Shown: positions 1 to 12,062, counted from the first letter of the stretch. The stretch is 64,000 nt of DNA from Adiantum capillus-veneris (GCA_014529385.2 CM043942.1:63707184-63771183), one strand, 5' to 3'. Notes: a model not told the origin generated them from the letters alone. Translations and numbers: made by a program.

Positions 1-94
1 GAACTACCTGACCATAGCCACCATCTGGCAGCTCTCCCGTGCTGGGGCCAACATCCAAGGACATAGGCGTGCACCTGTAAGATCGAACGTCCCA
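1..94 (-). repeat. Partial 3' LTR of the Ty3 element
   Basis: Bases 1-94 match 8613-8706 with scattered differences, in the same orientation. Shared blocks include 'accatagccaccatc' and 'gaacgtccca'. Similarity stops just after base 96. The remainder of this LTR lies before the window. No good polypurine tract is visible beside it, so the boundary is approximate. Confidence 0.6.
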
Positions 95-154
95 TACAGG
101 TACGACAGGTACGATGATCTAAACTGTCTCTTGTTCTCAAGGAATATACTCAGT

Positions 155-1025
155 TTACATATCTTGCCATACATTTTCCTCGATAGGCACAACAACGTCG
201 GCCTCGCCTAGTTTTTCTTTAAGGCGGCTGACATGAAACACTGGATGCACATTAACATCCGAAGGAAGAGCCAGTTTATAGACAGCTTGGCCAATTTTCT
301 TTGTGATTAAAACTAGACAACAATATCTAGCTGAAAGCTTATAATGCTTTCTTGTTCGCATAGTCTTGGAATCCTTGGGTATCTTCAAATAGACCCATTG
401 TCCCACATCTAGAGTCCTTGGAGATCTCTTTTGATTAGCATAAGTAGTGACTTGATCACGAGCCGTTCTTATACTATTCTTAGCCAATTCGAGCATTTCT
501 TGCATATCATACAAGAAATCACGAGCTTGGCGTTCATTGACTTTCTCTAAGCCAATAGCAAAATCGGGGATTTAGGCTCAAATCCATACATCAGCATGAA
601 TGGGCTAAATCCAGTAGCAGAATGCTTACTACTATTGTAGGAAAACTCTAATTGTGGAAGATACCTTTCCCAATCAAACTGCCAGCGAGAGACATAGGCC
701 CTCAACATGTCCTCTCATGTCTGATTCATCCTCTCAGTTTGTCCGTCGGACTCAGAATGGTCAGAAGACGACATACTCAACTTCGTCGGAAGATGAGCAA
801 ACACCACCAAAATTGGCCAAGGAACTTAGTATCTCGATCACTGATAATATCCTTTGGCAAACCATACAGCTTGTAAATCTGATCGACAAATAAAACCGCC
901 AACTCATGGCTTTTTACTGTCGACTTCGTTAAAATAAATTTCACCATTTTTATAAGTCTATCGACCACAACCCAAATGGTGTCATTGCCCCGACTAGTAT
1001 TTGGCAAACCAACGATGAAGTCCAT
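155..1025 (-). pseudogene. Ty3 integrase, broken
   Basis: Two frames carry integrase sequence. The piece at 777-1025 begins with MDFIVGLP and contains VVVDRLIKMVKFI and the ISDRDTKF block, which hold the first two catalytic aspartates of a Ty3 integrase core. The piece at 155-514 is the integrase C-terminal part (DVGQWVYLKIPKD, then VFHVSRLKEKLGEAD). The middle of the core, including the catalytic glutamate region, does not read through in one frame. No chromodomain is visible after the C-terminal part. Confidence 0.8.
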
Positions 1026-1603
1026 GGAAATACTTTGCCACTTGGTATCTGGGATTTCTTATGGATGTAAAAGGCTAGCTTTCTTAAGGTGCTTTGCCTT
1101 ATTGACCTGACACTAAGTGCATCTCTTCACATAGCTCTCTATGTAAGAGCACATCCTTGGTCAATAGAAATATCGATTGACCAAAGCAAAAGTTCTTTGG
1201 ATGTCTGGGTGCCTAGCACTAGGAACATTTGTGGCATTTGAACAAAATCTTTGTCAAACCTCATCGATTTCCGGCACGCAGACTTTTCCATTTCTGAACA
1301 TAGTCCTCCTCTGGTGGAATATTGTCGCTGTCTCGTCTCTCTAGCACGATTCACTTGGGTCTCCGGACCACCCAAGACTGTACACGAGTCATGCCCCGCT
1401 TCAACCTCCTATATCTTGCCAAAATAGCTATCGAAACGACATAGCCCTCGGAGAGAGAGATAGAAATCCGTTGAGATTTCAGTCATAGAGAAGGCATTAA
1501 CCTTAGGAATCCTGCTGAGTGAATCGGTAACTCGGTTGTTGGATCCTTTTCTATAGCGGATCTCAAAGTCAAACTTCTGCATAAGCTCAACCCATCTAGC
1601 CTT

Positions 1604-2810
1604 TCAGCCTCTGAGATCACCTTGATCACAGACATAGCGCAAGGAGTGATGGTCTGTCCATGCAACAAACGTAGAGCCATACAAGTAGTGCCGCCATTTC
1701 CTATGGACTACGGCGTAAAGCTCTTTCTCATATGCTGGATAACGCATCTCTGTGTCAGAAAATTTCTTACTTTCAAACGCAATAGGACGTCCATCCTGGT
1801 ATAACGTCGCACCAATGGCATAATCACTAGCATTCGTTTCAACCACAAACGGTTTGCTAGGATCCACAATGTGCAATATTGGCACGGTAGTGACCAAGTC
1901 CTTTAGTATCTAAAAGCTCTCGTCGAGATGCTCATTCTAGATAGCAGGGGGATTACCTTTATGGTGAGGACCCGAAGTCTTCGATCCTTTTATCCTTCCT
2001 TTTAGAAGTTGCGTAAGCAAAGCAGCAACTTTAGAGTAATCCTTGATAAATTTGCAAAAAAATCCAGTAAAGCCTAAAAAGGATTTTACTTGATGCACAT
2101 TCTTCAGAATGGGCCAATTTTGCACTTTATCCAACTTTTCAGGGTCGACCCGAATTCCATCGCGAGTAATGATGTGACCCAAGTATAGAAGCTCTTTCTT
2201 GAAGAATTCACACTTAGAAGCCTTAGCATAAAGCTTCTCAGTTCTCAATACCTCGAGAACAGTGCGTATATGCGCTAAATGCTGAGACAAACTTCGGCTG
2301 TAGATCAAGATGTCATCGAGAAATACAACAACGAAGTTGCCTAGAAACGGTCTCAGCAGATCATTCATCATTTGCTGAAACGTAGCGGGAGCATTGGTCA
2401 AACCAAAAGGTAAGACTAAACATTCATAATGACCATAACGCGTATGGAAGCCTGTTTTAGGAACATCTTTCAGTTTAATCCGTATCTGATGATAGCTTGA
2501 TCGCACGTCTATCTTCGTAAAATACAACGCTCCATGAAGCCGATCTATCAAATCGTCCATGCATGGAAGCAGTTACTTATTCTTGATAGTGAGCTTATTC
2601 AACCTCTTGTAATCCATGCAGAAGCGCATAGTGTTATCCTTCTTTCGCACGGGGATTTGCTTAGCTGAACAAAACCCCTGTTGAGATAATCTTTCAGTTA
2701 GTGCTGAATCTCGTCCTCCTCGGTTTTACTAAACCGAAAGGATTGCTTTGAGAAGGACTGACTATCAATCACCAACTCAATGCCATGATCTACTTCTTTC
2801 GAAGGTGGCT
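1604..2810 (-). pseudogene. Ty3 reverse transcriptase and RNase H, broken
   Basis: The longest intact piece (1937-2560) has the RT palm: YFTKIDVRSSYHQIRI, then VLPFGLTNAPATFQ, then the active-site block FLDDILIYS. The upstream RT start (2570-2810) is recognisable but has stops and a frameshift, one stop replacing an expected glutamine before LKDYLNRGF. The piece at 1604-1897 is the tethered RNase H (ETNASDYAIGATLYQDGRPIAFESKKFS, quoted in part; the key residues are the D of NASDYAIG, the E of YEKELYAVV and the D of WTDHHSL). All parts belong to one pol reading order on the minus strand. Confidence 0.85.
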
Positions 2811-2950
2811 AGCCAGGAGGTAGATCATCAGAAAAACATCCTTGAAATCAGTCATGATTTCTCGGATTAGATTAGATTCATCGGAATTCCCAAGTTCAGC
2901 AGAAGAACATGAAACGTTTTTACAAAATTTAGTGATAGAAATACCAAGCA

Positions 2951-3666
2951 CTAATAAATCAATCCAAGCAAATGGTACACATTGATAAAAGTCAACACAG
3001 AAAACTTTGTATCTTTATACATTTCCAAAGCAGTAACAATTGGTATTGCAAAACCATTTTTTACAGAAATCTGATTACAGAGCGGCATAGATACATGAGG
3101 CATGTCCTGTATAACAAAAACAAGAGAGTGATGTACATAGTCTATATACAATGAGTTTTGTTTATCATAAAACCATGGTATTTCTAAAATAGCATCTCCT
3201 CTATCCAGGCGCATGATGTGAAAATCCAGGTTCTTGTTGTAATCAGCTAGCTCGAGCGACAAATCTAGAATCATCTGATTCAATACATCCATATCCTCGC
3301 CACAAGCCATCTTCACGCTATACTCATGGTCACTATCCCACGTCTGCAGGCTCAGTTTTTGACTAATTTTGCGGATGCAAAATTGTGTGAGTTTCCATTA
3401 TCAAGAAGTACGGTCACGTCATGACCATTGATCTTCCCGGGGAAACGGAGAAGATCGTGCTTATCAAACACTTTGGTGTTAAAAGTATAGTTAGTGCATG
3501 AACTGTGCAATAAGTGATGGATTTCAACTTGAATAACATCCGAGTTACCTAAGATCTCATGAATTTGAACCGAAGGACGACCTTGTGGTTTCTTTGTCTT
3601 CTTCTTGGGACAATCCTTGATTTGGTGACCTGTCTGGCCACATCCGAAGCAAGCCCCCTTCTTCAT
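2951..3666 (-). pseudogene. Ty3 zinc knuckle and aspartic protease region
   Basis: The frame 3352-3666 opens with a gag nucleocapsid knuckle CFGCGQTGHQIKDC, fitting C-x2-C-x4-H-x4-C, followed by a protease segment GHDVTVLLDNGNSHNF. In this family the active site is normally D-[ST]-G; here it reads D-N-G, which should inactivate it. The second frame (2951-3316) contains the later part of the protease fold (AILEIPWFYDKQNSLYIDY). The two frames are separated by a stop. Confidence 0.75.
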
Positions 3667-3737
3667 TGCATCAGCGAGACTGACGCATTTTTGGCTTTCT
3701 TCTCTTGAGAAGGTCTCGACGGTGATTTGGACTTTTG

Positions 3738-4613
3738 CTAGAATCGCAGTCGCTTCCTTGAAGTGCCCTCACCGGATTGGTGGTCTGAAGTTCTTTTCTT
3801 CTCATAATTCGCTCCATTTATCAAATGGAACGTCTTGGCCTTCACCACAGCATCCTCGACGTCAGTCGGGGTGTAGTCTTTAATAAAGGCCCATCGGTAA
3901 TCTTCATGTAATCCCAGCAGGTACATGTGCACAGCGTGCGTGGAATCCACCTTACAAAAGGTGAGCGCCTCCTTGAAAGCTATCGTGTACTTGTCAAAAG
4001 ATAGAGTCTTCATCGAAAGACTCTGCAACTTTGTGTACGCTTTCAAAAGATCCATCTTGGCGAAGTCTTTCTTGAACTTGACACAAAAATAAGCCGACGT
4101 CGTAGGCTTTTCTGTCATGTCACACCACCAGGTAAGCGCCTTGCTACGCAAATAAAGAGGAATTGTCTGAATCCTCCGTTAATCATGCTCCCCATGGAGG
4201 TCGAAATACGTGGCCCACTGGTGAAACTAGTTGTTTACGGCCAGTTCCGTACATTCCTTCTCCTCCCCTGAGAAATTTGTAGTTTTGTACGGAATCATGG
4301 CAGTTGGACCACCTTGTGAACGTCCAAAAACAACAATCTGCGTCCACAATTGCTGAAGATGGGGTTCACCCTCGAAAATATGTGCAGTCGTTGACTGAGT
4401 TGCATTTTCCAAAGTGGTAAGCCAAGCGTTAAATCCCTGCACGACCGCTTCGAGGGAGACCAAGCGAATGTTCGTCTCGTTTTCTAGAGCGAACATACAC
4501 TGATCGAAGCTCTGGAAAGTACCTATGAGCCATGTGTACAGAGCATGCGTGAACGGAATTTGAATGTTACCTGGAGCGTCGTCACATTGCACATCTGGGC
4601 TGGAGGAATCCAT
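3738..4613 (-). pseudogene. Ty3 gag
   Basis: The start is the ATG at 4613 (MDSSSPDVQCDD). The first 128 codons (4613-4227) contain the N-terminal gag region, and a second frame (4151-3738) contains the capsid-like retrotransposon gag domain (SKALTWWCDMTEK, then FKKDFAKMDLLKAYTKLQSL). A frame break at about 4150-4230 separates them. It lies upstream of the zinc-knuckle piece as expected for gag-pol order. Confidence 0.75.
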
Positions 4614-4859
4614 GGCGAAGTATGTGGAAAACTGAAAATTTCACGCGAAACTGGACCTTTTTAGCACTTTTCAATCGCAAAAAGTTGAACTCCGAGAAGC
4701 TGTACGCGTCAGCCTAAGCCTCCAAGGGGTTCTTTTGAGGATAGTTTTACTGGAAAAGACATCATCTTCTACTCTGAGACACATTAGGCCCTTGGGCAAT
4801 CTATGCCTCACATCAGTGGATATAGATGGGAGACAACCTGCAGACAGAAGACACAATCA

Positions 4860-5554
4860 GAGCACAGAGGGTGGGGCTCAGGGGGAGTGGCAGTGTTATT
4901 CAGAGAGGAGTTCCAGCCATTGATACATATAGCCATGGGAACTGCACATGGACTGGCCATCTTGAATGGCCTATAGAGATTTTCCATTGCGGGAGGTTTT
5001 ACATGCTTTCCACACAGACATGGAGCCAGCACAGTGGATTATGTCATGGCACAGCCGAGCGTCATCTCTAGTATCCAGGATCTGACCCAGACCTATTGGG
5101 GTGGCAGTGGATCATGTCCTTCTATCGATGACTATCTCTTTTCAGTTTAATGTAGCACACAGTTCACAGGCAGTAGCACCTACTCGCTACACCTTCACGC
5201 TGGAGACGGACTCTGTATATATAGATGGGATCTACAGATGGCTGTGCACTGAGGAGCCAAGGCGACCTCTGGAGGAGCTTACTACTATATTGACACAGAT
5301 ATTACATGATGCAGCAGCAGAGGCATACCCACACACTCGGCTTGAGCAGAGACGCCGTTCAAGGAGCATGTCGTAGAACAATTGATATGATGCGGAATGT
5401 TCCGAGACTAGAGCCCAGACTTCAAAGGAAGGTGATTTTGGAGGACATCACTCAGAGACAGTCACAGATTGACTTCCGACGCCTAGGGCGGCGGAAGAAG
5501 AGGGCATTTTTGGCTCGACTAGAGCAGGATCTATACCAGCTATTCTTAAGTTAG
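4860..5554 (+). pseudogene. LINE endonuclease (EEP-type) remnant
   Basis: One frame gives GGVAVLFREEFQPL near 4875-4915, and a second gives GGFTCFPHRHGASTVDYVMA near 4990-5050. Both are the type of block found in apurinic-like endonucleases of LINEs, where a histidine-rich segment precedes TxDYV. The frame changes between blocks, so no intact enzyme is encoded. Downstream frames to 5554 are the endonuclease-to-RT linker (basic, arginine-rich). Confidence 0.65.
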
Positions 5555-5577
5555 GACTCACGTGAGGCATGGCGGCT

Positions 5578-6003
5578 CTTTCATGAGTACTCCCCCCCCC
5601 CCCCCCCCCGCGCCATTACCTCTACAGAGGCCTGGGGCTAGTACGCTTCATCTTTGTACACAGTTTCTAGATAGCCGCCCCTTCCCGACCCTCCCAATCC
5701 ATGCCCACATGCATGTGCTTTTTTCACCGCTGAGATGGTGAAGAAGGCCATTAACAGGATGAGGACTTGGAGAGCATATGATCATGATGGCTTTCATGAG
5801 CACTCTTCCCCCCCCCCGCCATTACCTCTACAGAGGCTTGGGGCCAGTACGCTTCATCTTTGTACACAGTTCTTGGACAGCCGCCCCTTCCCAACCCTCC
5901 CGATCCATGCCCACACGTATGTGCTTTTTTCACCGCTGAGATGGTGAAGAAGGCCATTGACAGGATGAGGACTGGGAGAGCATATGATCATGATGGCTTA
6001 GTG
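5578..6003 (+). repeat. Tandem duplication inside the LINE (period about 213 bp)
   Basis: The segment starting 'ctttcatgag' at 5578 is repeated from 5791. Both copies have a C-tract, 'ccattacctctacagaggc', the MVKKAI-RMRT coding block and 'agagcatatgatcatgatgg'. The copies differ at scattered bases, so the duplication is not an assembly echo of identical sequence. The first C-tract is about 20 bases long. Confidence 0.9.
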
Positions 6004-7046
6004 GCTGAGCATTTCATGCATGCTAGAGATCTACTAGCAGATCTTCTAGCAGTTATGTTTAACCGTGCCATGTGTGAAGGCTTGCCTGATACTTGGAGCC
6101 TATCTACTATTGTACCTATCTTCAAGTCAGGAGACTCTATGGAGCATGAGAATTATTACACTATCATGATTGGACACACACTGGCACGGTTGTACGCATC
6201 CATTCTTGAGCAGCAGCTCAGTAGATGGGTAGAGAAGGAGAGGATACGCGCAGCCAGGTAGGAAGGGTTCATGAGAGGCTTTTCTACCCTTGACTATATC
6301 TTGACACTCAGAGCCATCATTGAGGAGGGCAGATCACATGGGAGACGGATCAATTGTAGCTTTGTGGACTTCCACAAAGCATTTGACACAATACCCAGAG
6401 CTAGATTGATGTGCAGACTACACGAGATGGGAGTACCCGCAGAGCTCATTTGGGGGATCATAGCATTATACAGGTCAATACTGGGACATGTACGCACCTC
6501 AGAGGGTCTATCTACACGGGTTCACTCTACTATTGGGGTGAAGCAGGGCTGCCCGCTCTCTCCTACTCTATTCAGTATGTATGTGGATGAGTTTCTGACT
6601 ACATTGAGAGCGGTGGTGATAGAGGTGCACAGCTGGCAGGGACATGGATTCCACTATTGTTCTATGCTGATGATATTGTGTTGATCTCCGACTCTCTGGA
6701 GGGGATGCAACGTCACTTGATGCTTTGCATAGGTTTTCCCAAGGTTATGGTGTTTAATACCACCCCACAGTGGATCAGGAGGTTAGCACCTACATTCACA
6801 TATGGCCAGGAGATAGTGGAGTATATAGATGCTTACACTTACCTTGGAGTGGTTTTTAGCCGACCAGCATTTTCATTGAGGAGAGCAGCAGAGACCAGAT
6901 TGACTAGAGCCCATGCAGCATTGGGTAGATTGGAGAGGATGTGTTCGCAGGTTCAGTTTCAGGAGCCTCAGACAAAGCTCTGGCTCTTTGACACTTTGGT
7001 GGCTTCTACATTGCTCTATGGAGCTGGATATGGAGACCTTCATTGA
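5941..7046 (+). pseudogene. LINE reverse transcriptase, broken
   Basis: Frames at 5860-6261, 6271-6684 and 6657-7046 together give the RT fingers and palm: MVKKAIDRMRTGRAYDHDG, STIVPIFKSGD, then NCSFVDFHKAFDTIPR, then GVKQGCPLSPTLFSMYVDE, then FYADDIVLISDSLEGM (active site at about 6660-6674). These are diagnostic of the non-LTR RT family. An in-frame stop near 6261 and a frameshift near 6660 break the frame. Confidence 0.9.
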
Positions 7047-7186
7047 ATCATCACGGGAGGTCAAGTCGCACTGATGGATGGGGGGACATGGAGAAACCTT
7101 TGGTTTCTATGATCTCGTGGCTCATTAAAGCCAAGGCTTCAGTACCACGTGCTATTATCTGAGTAGAGCTTGCGGCCCCCCCACTA

Positions 7187-8127
7187 TTGGTTGAGGCGCT
7201 CACTAGATCAATCTCCTTCATACACCGCATGTGGAAACTTCCCAGAGACAGATATGCCTGCCTTGCACTTGAGTCCTCTCGACAGTTAGCCATGCAGGGA
7301 GATACAACACGTTGGTATGGGGAGATGACATCATGGTTTCAGGCGCATGGGTTCAACATAGACAGATTGCCACCCTTCCAGTACTCACTGGATGCACCAT
7401 CTCTCACTCTTACACGCTCTGAGATCACCAGGCTCATCCGCCAGGACTTGACTCAACTAGACACCAGGAGGACATGGATACAACCAGCACAAGAGCTAGG
7501 CACGAAGATGGCTTTCTACAGAGAGCATCTTCTCCAGCTTATGGAGGACGGTTTTGTGATAAGGGATACGATGTGCTATTGGCCAGATACGCACACCTTC
7601 ACACCAACTGCGGATTGAGACATGCCCCTTGTCTGACATGGAGCTTGAGACAAAGTTCTACTACACATGTTGCTGCCCGTCTTCTACGAGATACAGGGCC
7701 GCTTTCATTGCTTGTTCAAAGAGGGTTTTGGACCACTCTCCAAAGTCATGGGGTACGAGGATCAGAGATGCTTGGGTTTGTTTTTGCTCGAGCTGCACAG
7801 ACGCAGAGAGAGCCTGATGAGAGGAGAGGCTAGCTAGTCTCAGAGAGACGGATCACAGATTTCTTTAGAGCAGACATTGGACAGTCGAAGGAGCTACTAC
7901 CACAACAAAGCTCACATTTGTCTCGCACCAGAGGCACACTTATCGACCGAGCGATTGAGCTGGGGAGATCCAGACGTCCACGACTGCCAAGGACTACACA
8001 ACATCGATGGAGACAACATCATAGAATTCAGGTCACTTTGGCCAGGCATGCACGACGCCCCGTCAAACTACTGATCATGGAGGAGATTGATGAGATCTGC
8101 CAGCGAGTGATGTTGGATCTCCTGTGA
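7187..8127 (+). pseudogene. LINE ORF2 C-terminal region, broken
   Basis: Overlapping frames (7187-7618, 7474-7833, 7918-8127) continue the LINE polyprotein after the RT thumb. The first has a helical segment (FIHRMWKLPRDRYACLALES). No single frame holds an intact C-terminal zinc finger, though cysteines cluster near 7660. Assignment rests on position and on the continuous plus-strand coding character after the RT. Confidence 0.55.
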
Positions 8128-8339
8128 TTTAGCTATTTAATTATCCCAGCCAACTGGTCACTTTGCTTAGTTCACATCGAGCAGCTTAGAATTCCATAGT
8201 ATTTTTATTTTGTTACTCTAACTTTGTATCAAATCCACCATTTTTGTAACTTTCTGGTCTCATAGGTCACTTTATCCTTTTGAAGAAGTTAATATAACAT
8301 TTCATTTCATTTCTCTCTCTATGCTTGCTGAATTTAGTC

Positions 8340-8555
8340 TAAATTTAGCAAATCAACAAGCAATTCTCCGATTTTCATTGAAAATCAGTAAAATTTATCA
8401 AGAATCTGTCAATTTCCAACACTCCCATCTGTTGATTTGTTGTTTTTTTTTTTCAAAAATCGACTTTAAAAAAACATAAAATTGAGGTTTTCCGACTCGA
8501 ACCATCCGTAGGTACGCACATAGTCCATTCCGTAGCCAAGCTGACTCTGATACCA
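8340..8555 (-). promoter_or_regulatory. Ty3 leader and primer-binding site
   Basis: On the minus strand the LTR at 8556 is followed directly by TGGTATCAGAG (rc of 8545-8555), the usual initiator-methionine tRNA primer site of plant LTR elements. The remaining bases are AT-rich leader, with a T-run at 8441-8453, that continues on the far side of the LINE at about 4620-4690. Confidence 0.75.
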
Positions 8556-8706
8556 TGAAACAAATGAAGTGGATCTCCCGGCTACACGGGCCACCTACAA
8601 ACACGCGTCGGACGAACCACCCGACCATAGCCACCATCCGGAAGCTCCTCCGTGCTGGGGCAATGTCCGAGGATGTAGACATACACCTGTAAGACCGAAC
8701 GTCCCA
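8556..8706 (-). repeat. 5' LTR of the Ty3 element
   Basis: It begins TG and ends CA on the plus strand (8556-8706), abuts the primer site, and its right 94 bases match window bases 1-94. At about 151 bp it is short for a Ty3 LTR; the true boundary could be further right if the left copy has diverged. Bases 8707-8880 to its right are GC-rich with two small hairpins and no gene. Confidence 0.65.
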
Positions 8707-8879
8707 TACTACGCAGCCTCACCTCCTCGAGGTGACCTCGCGTACTCCTAACCTCACGGGCTAACCACTGGCACTCTCTCAGTGGGGGTCGATAACTACA
8801 AATGAAGCCTTGGCCCCACATTGGCCGGGTTCACACTATGTCCAAGTACTTCTTTTTTCAACAGCCCCTTGACAAAAAA

Positions 8880-9130
8880 TATCATCTCGTGAAATCTTTT
8901 GCCAATATCAACATTTAGCATAATGCCACATGCCTTCAAGATGCAAGTGTAGGTGATTTACATTTGGAGAGATGCCATCTCTTTGCATCTGCTGAAAACA
9001 GCCCAGAGCTTCCTAGCCCTGTCCTTGTCCCTGTTGGGCATATCCCCCAATCAATGCACCAACCCATGCATCAGCATTAGTACCACACCTTGTAACAGCG
9101 CCAGACACCTGTAGGCTTACCAAGGAAAAA
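8880..9130 (-). pseudogene. PPR gene fragment
   Basis: Minus-strand translation gives WVGALIGGYAQQGQG, then CFQQMQRDGISPN, then KACGIMLNVDIGKRFHE, which are pentatricopeptide repeat motifs of the PLS type. They resemble the gene at 10.7-12.1 kb, so this is likely a partial copy of a related gene. Stops interrupt it and it has no start. It lies about 170 bp from the Ty3 LTR. Confidence 0.7.
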
Positions 9131-10225
9131 ACCTTGTATGCTATGTGAAGAGACCATATCTAATATACATAACAATAGCGTCTGAAAAGCGAATGTGCTG
9201 CTGAAAAGCCTGCGCAAATCAGATAACTACTGAAAAGCTGCGTAAACCAGATCACTGCTGTGCATGAGATCGCACCGTCCGCAGGCTTTTAAAATCCCCG
9301 ATGGTTGAACACCATGCTACGTGGATGATTGTGAGGCATGATTTCACAAAATCGCCTTAGGCCAACCAAATAAAAAGAAAGGCCTTTAGCAAGACAATGA
9401 GAAGGGGAAGCTTGGAGGATGATGAGCAGAGGAAGCCATACTGGTTTGCCAATAAACTTGTTCCCCTTTAAGACCGCTTGCATGCAGCTGCTGCCAATGC
9501 TTTAATTGCAAGCCAAATTGCCAGCACAATGAGCTGTAGGTGGAAAGTGAAGGGGGGTGAACGCCGTGTGTGTGTGTGTGTGTGTGTACGCGCACACACC
9601 AGATAACTTTTTCAATAGACTGATCTGTTAGTTTGCAACAAATCGTTGCAAAATTTCAGAATTAATCAGTCTCTCCAAAGATTTGTTCCATGTAAGCCAT
9701 GACTCCAATTTGAACGAGCGTGGAACTGTAGTTTGCATGCAAAATAGGAGTGTAGCAGACAGCTAGAGAGCAGAGGAGGGAGGCCAAGGTGGAGGCAGCC
9801 AGAGCAAGGCCAGTTCTTGAGGAGACCAAGAAGGGGTTGAGGTGCCAAGCTTTCGTTTCTCTTTCTTCTCAATGATCTTACCCATGCCATTTTCTGTAGT
9901 AAATCATATTTCTTGTGCAATGCCATTCGAGAGCCCTCAAAAGCCAATTTTCATAAGCTCTCACAAGCCAATTGTCATCTCAGAGGCGTCAGAGCAGCCA
10001 ACCTTGTAATTGGTGGCCACAATCACCTTTGGTGAGAACCACTCGCAGTCCAAAATAGTTCCTGCTTTTGGGTGCGGTGCAGTCACAATGTTGCTTCTCT
10101 CGCGCTCTGGGGTCACTTTTGACAGCATTGCAGGCACATAGCTTTTCTCAACAGCGTTGCTTCTAATAGCTTTCTTTGTCAATTTTTAGAGTTTTCTTCA
10201 TCTAGCCTTCCAAAGAGACACTATT
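9131..10225. other. No intact gene; possible PPR downstream remnants
   Basis: This stretch has short open frames only. A (GT)n tract lies at about 9565-9590. The minus strand near 9961-10182 has a 73-codon frame with protein-like composition that may be a relic of the PPR 3' region, but I could not match it to a motif. Confidence 0.4.
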
Positions 10226-12062
10226 TCAAGCCAATATAACAAAGCTTTGCCCTCCATTCTGAAAGTTTGGCATGCAAATCTGTACAGAAGAAAAGCCTCC
10301 ATATTTGCAACAATGATTCGTAAGATTTTCCTGGTGGCTTCTGAGACAGCTGCAGTATTTTTCACTCACATAACTTATATTTTTTTCTACATCCTCATAA
10401 ATACAGGCAGCCATGAAGATTTTTTTCATGGAGGCGTATGCTGCAGCATGACCTTTATCTACTTTGGATAAAACTCATTTGCGCCTTCTTAACTATTGCC
10501 ATTGCCTTATCATGGTGTCCTGGACAAACAATCAGATCCACCATGCAAGCATGATGCTCCAATTCCATTTGTAATCATACTGGGAAAACCCTCTCATCTG
10601 TGCATTCTAAGAGACAATACAAAGAGTGAGGCCTCATCAGACAGTTTTGGTGCCAGGCATAAGCCAGCAATTCCTATTGACAAGAGACGACATCTCCAAC
10701 AGGAAACCCATCAAGCACTGGTGCAGCCATCCTGAGCGCACCACATTTGACATGCATGTCAACCGAGGCAGTGCGAAGTGCAACAGATTTTTCCACTATA
10801 CCCCAACTGACGATCTCATCATTGAGTTGTTTGCCCTTGTCAATTGCACCTTTAATCCCACAAGCCTTCAATATGCACTCATAAGTGACAACATCTGCAA
10901 CGACACCCTCACAGTGCATCCGCTCATAGCAGCTCCAGGCTGCGTTGCCGTGGCCCTGTTCAGCATAGCCTGCAATGAGTGCATTCCAGCAAACTACATT
11001 CCGAACTGGAAGCTCGTTAATCAATTGTGCAGCTTTTGCAAGGAAACCACACTTGACATACATGTCAATCAAGGCAGCACCAAGCCTAATGTCTTTTCCC
11101 AAGAGACCTCGACTAACAACCTCATCATGCATTTTTTTGCCCCTTTCAATTTCTCGTGTAATTCCACAGGCCTTCAAGATGCTAGTGTAAGTGATTGCAC
11201 TTGGAGAGAGGCCTTCACTTTGCATCGTCTGAAATGAATCCAAAGCTTCCTTACTCAGCCCTTGCTGGGCATATCCTGCGATAAGAGCATTCCAAGATGC
11301 TGCATTCCGAATGGGAAGCTCGTTGAGCACTACTTGTGCTTTTTCGAGCAAACCACACTTAGCGTACATGTCAACCAAAGCTGTACCAAGGACAACGTTT
11401 TTTGCCAGTAGACCTTGATTAACAATCTCATCATGAAATTGTTTGCCCCTTTCCATTGCTCCTGTGATGCCACAAGCCTTCAAGATGCCAACGTAGGTGA
11501 ACGCATCGGGAGTTATGCCATCATTCAGCATCCCCTCATAACAATCCAAAGCATCCTTTCCCTGCCCCTCTTGGGCATACCCTGTGATTAATGCTGACCA
11601 AGACACTGCATTCCGAGTAGAAAGCTCATCAAGCACCTGCTTTGCTCTTGTAAGCGCACCGCTCTTAGCATACATGTCGATCAAGGCAGTGCCAAGCACG
11701 ACATCTTTTCCTAGGAGCCCCTGACTAGCAATTTCATCATGGATTTGTTTTCCCTTCTCAACATCTTGAGTAATGCTACAGGCTTTCAAGATGCAAGCAT
11801 AGGTAAATGCGTTTGGAGAAACGCCATCTCTTAGCATCTGATCATAACAGTTCAACGCTTCTTTACACTGCCTTTTTAGGGCATATCCTGAAATAAGTGC
11901 TGACCAAGAAACGACATCCCGCACAGGAAGCTCTTTAAGCACTTCATGTGCTTCGCTGAATGCACCGCATTTGGCATACATGCTAATCAATGTATTTCCC
12001 ACAAGAATGTTTTTGTGTAACCACCTTGACCCAATTTGAGCATGAAGACGAGAGCCAAACAA
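10226..12062 (-). pseudogene. PLS-class pentatricopeptide repeat (PPR) protein, partial and C-terminally broken
   Basis: A 462-codon open frame (12062-10674) contains about thirteen PPR motifs. The repeated core reads VSWSALISGYA, LKACSITQDVEKGKQIHDE, GTALIDMYAKSGAL and so on every 33-36 residues, the P-L-S pattern of plant organelle RNA-binding and editing factors. Family members bind single-stranded RNA in plastids or mitochondria. The frame opens with TTG, not ATG, and a stop lies a short way upstream, so the N-terminus with its targeting peptide is missing or on another exon. After the stop at 10674 the minus strand still carries E-domain-like pieces (ACMVDLI, DKAMAIVKK near 10500-10560, and a frame at 10226-10429), but with stops and shifts. 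It may be a recent pseudogene, or a short functional PPR. Confidence 0.8.

Larger units (their letters stand above)
4690..8330 (+). mobile_element. LINE (non-LTR retrotransposon) inserted in the Ty3 leader
   Basis: The plus strand holds endonuclease, reverse transcriptase and C-terminal pieces of a LINE ORF2 in the normal order, followed by an untranslated tail ending in an ATTTCATTTC-rich stretch near 8310. On both sides lies minus-strand Ty3 sequence: gag start and leader on the left, leader, primer site and LTR on the right. The LINE is broken by many frameshifts and an internal duplication. Boundaries are estimated to within about 40 bp; I could not identify a target-site duplication. Confidence 0.8.
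1..8706 (-). mobile_element. Decayed Ty3 (gypsy) LTR retrotransposon, split by a LINE
   Basis: Read on the minus strand, this stretch has an LTR at 8556-8706, a tRNA-type primer site at 8545-8555, a leader, gag (4613 down to 3738), a zinc knuckle and protease (3666-2951), reverse transcriptase (about 2810-1937), RNase H (1897-1604) and integrase (about 1025-155). It ends in a second copy of the LTR segment at the window edge. That order (integrase after RNase H) is the Ty3 order. A plus-strand LINE at about 4690-8330 lies inside the leader. Several frameshifts and stops break the polyprotein, so this copy cannot move by itself. The left end lies outside the window. Confidence 0.85.

Noticed and set aside
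10626-11237. 203-codon plus-strand frame
   Set aside because: Antisense shadow of the PPR gene.
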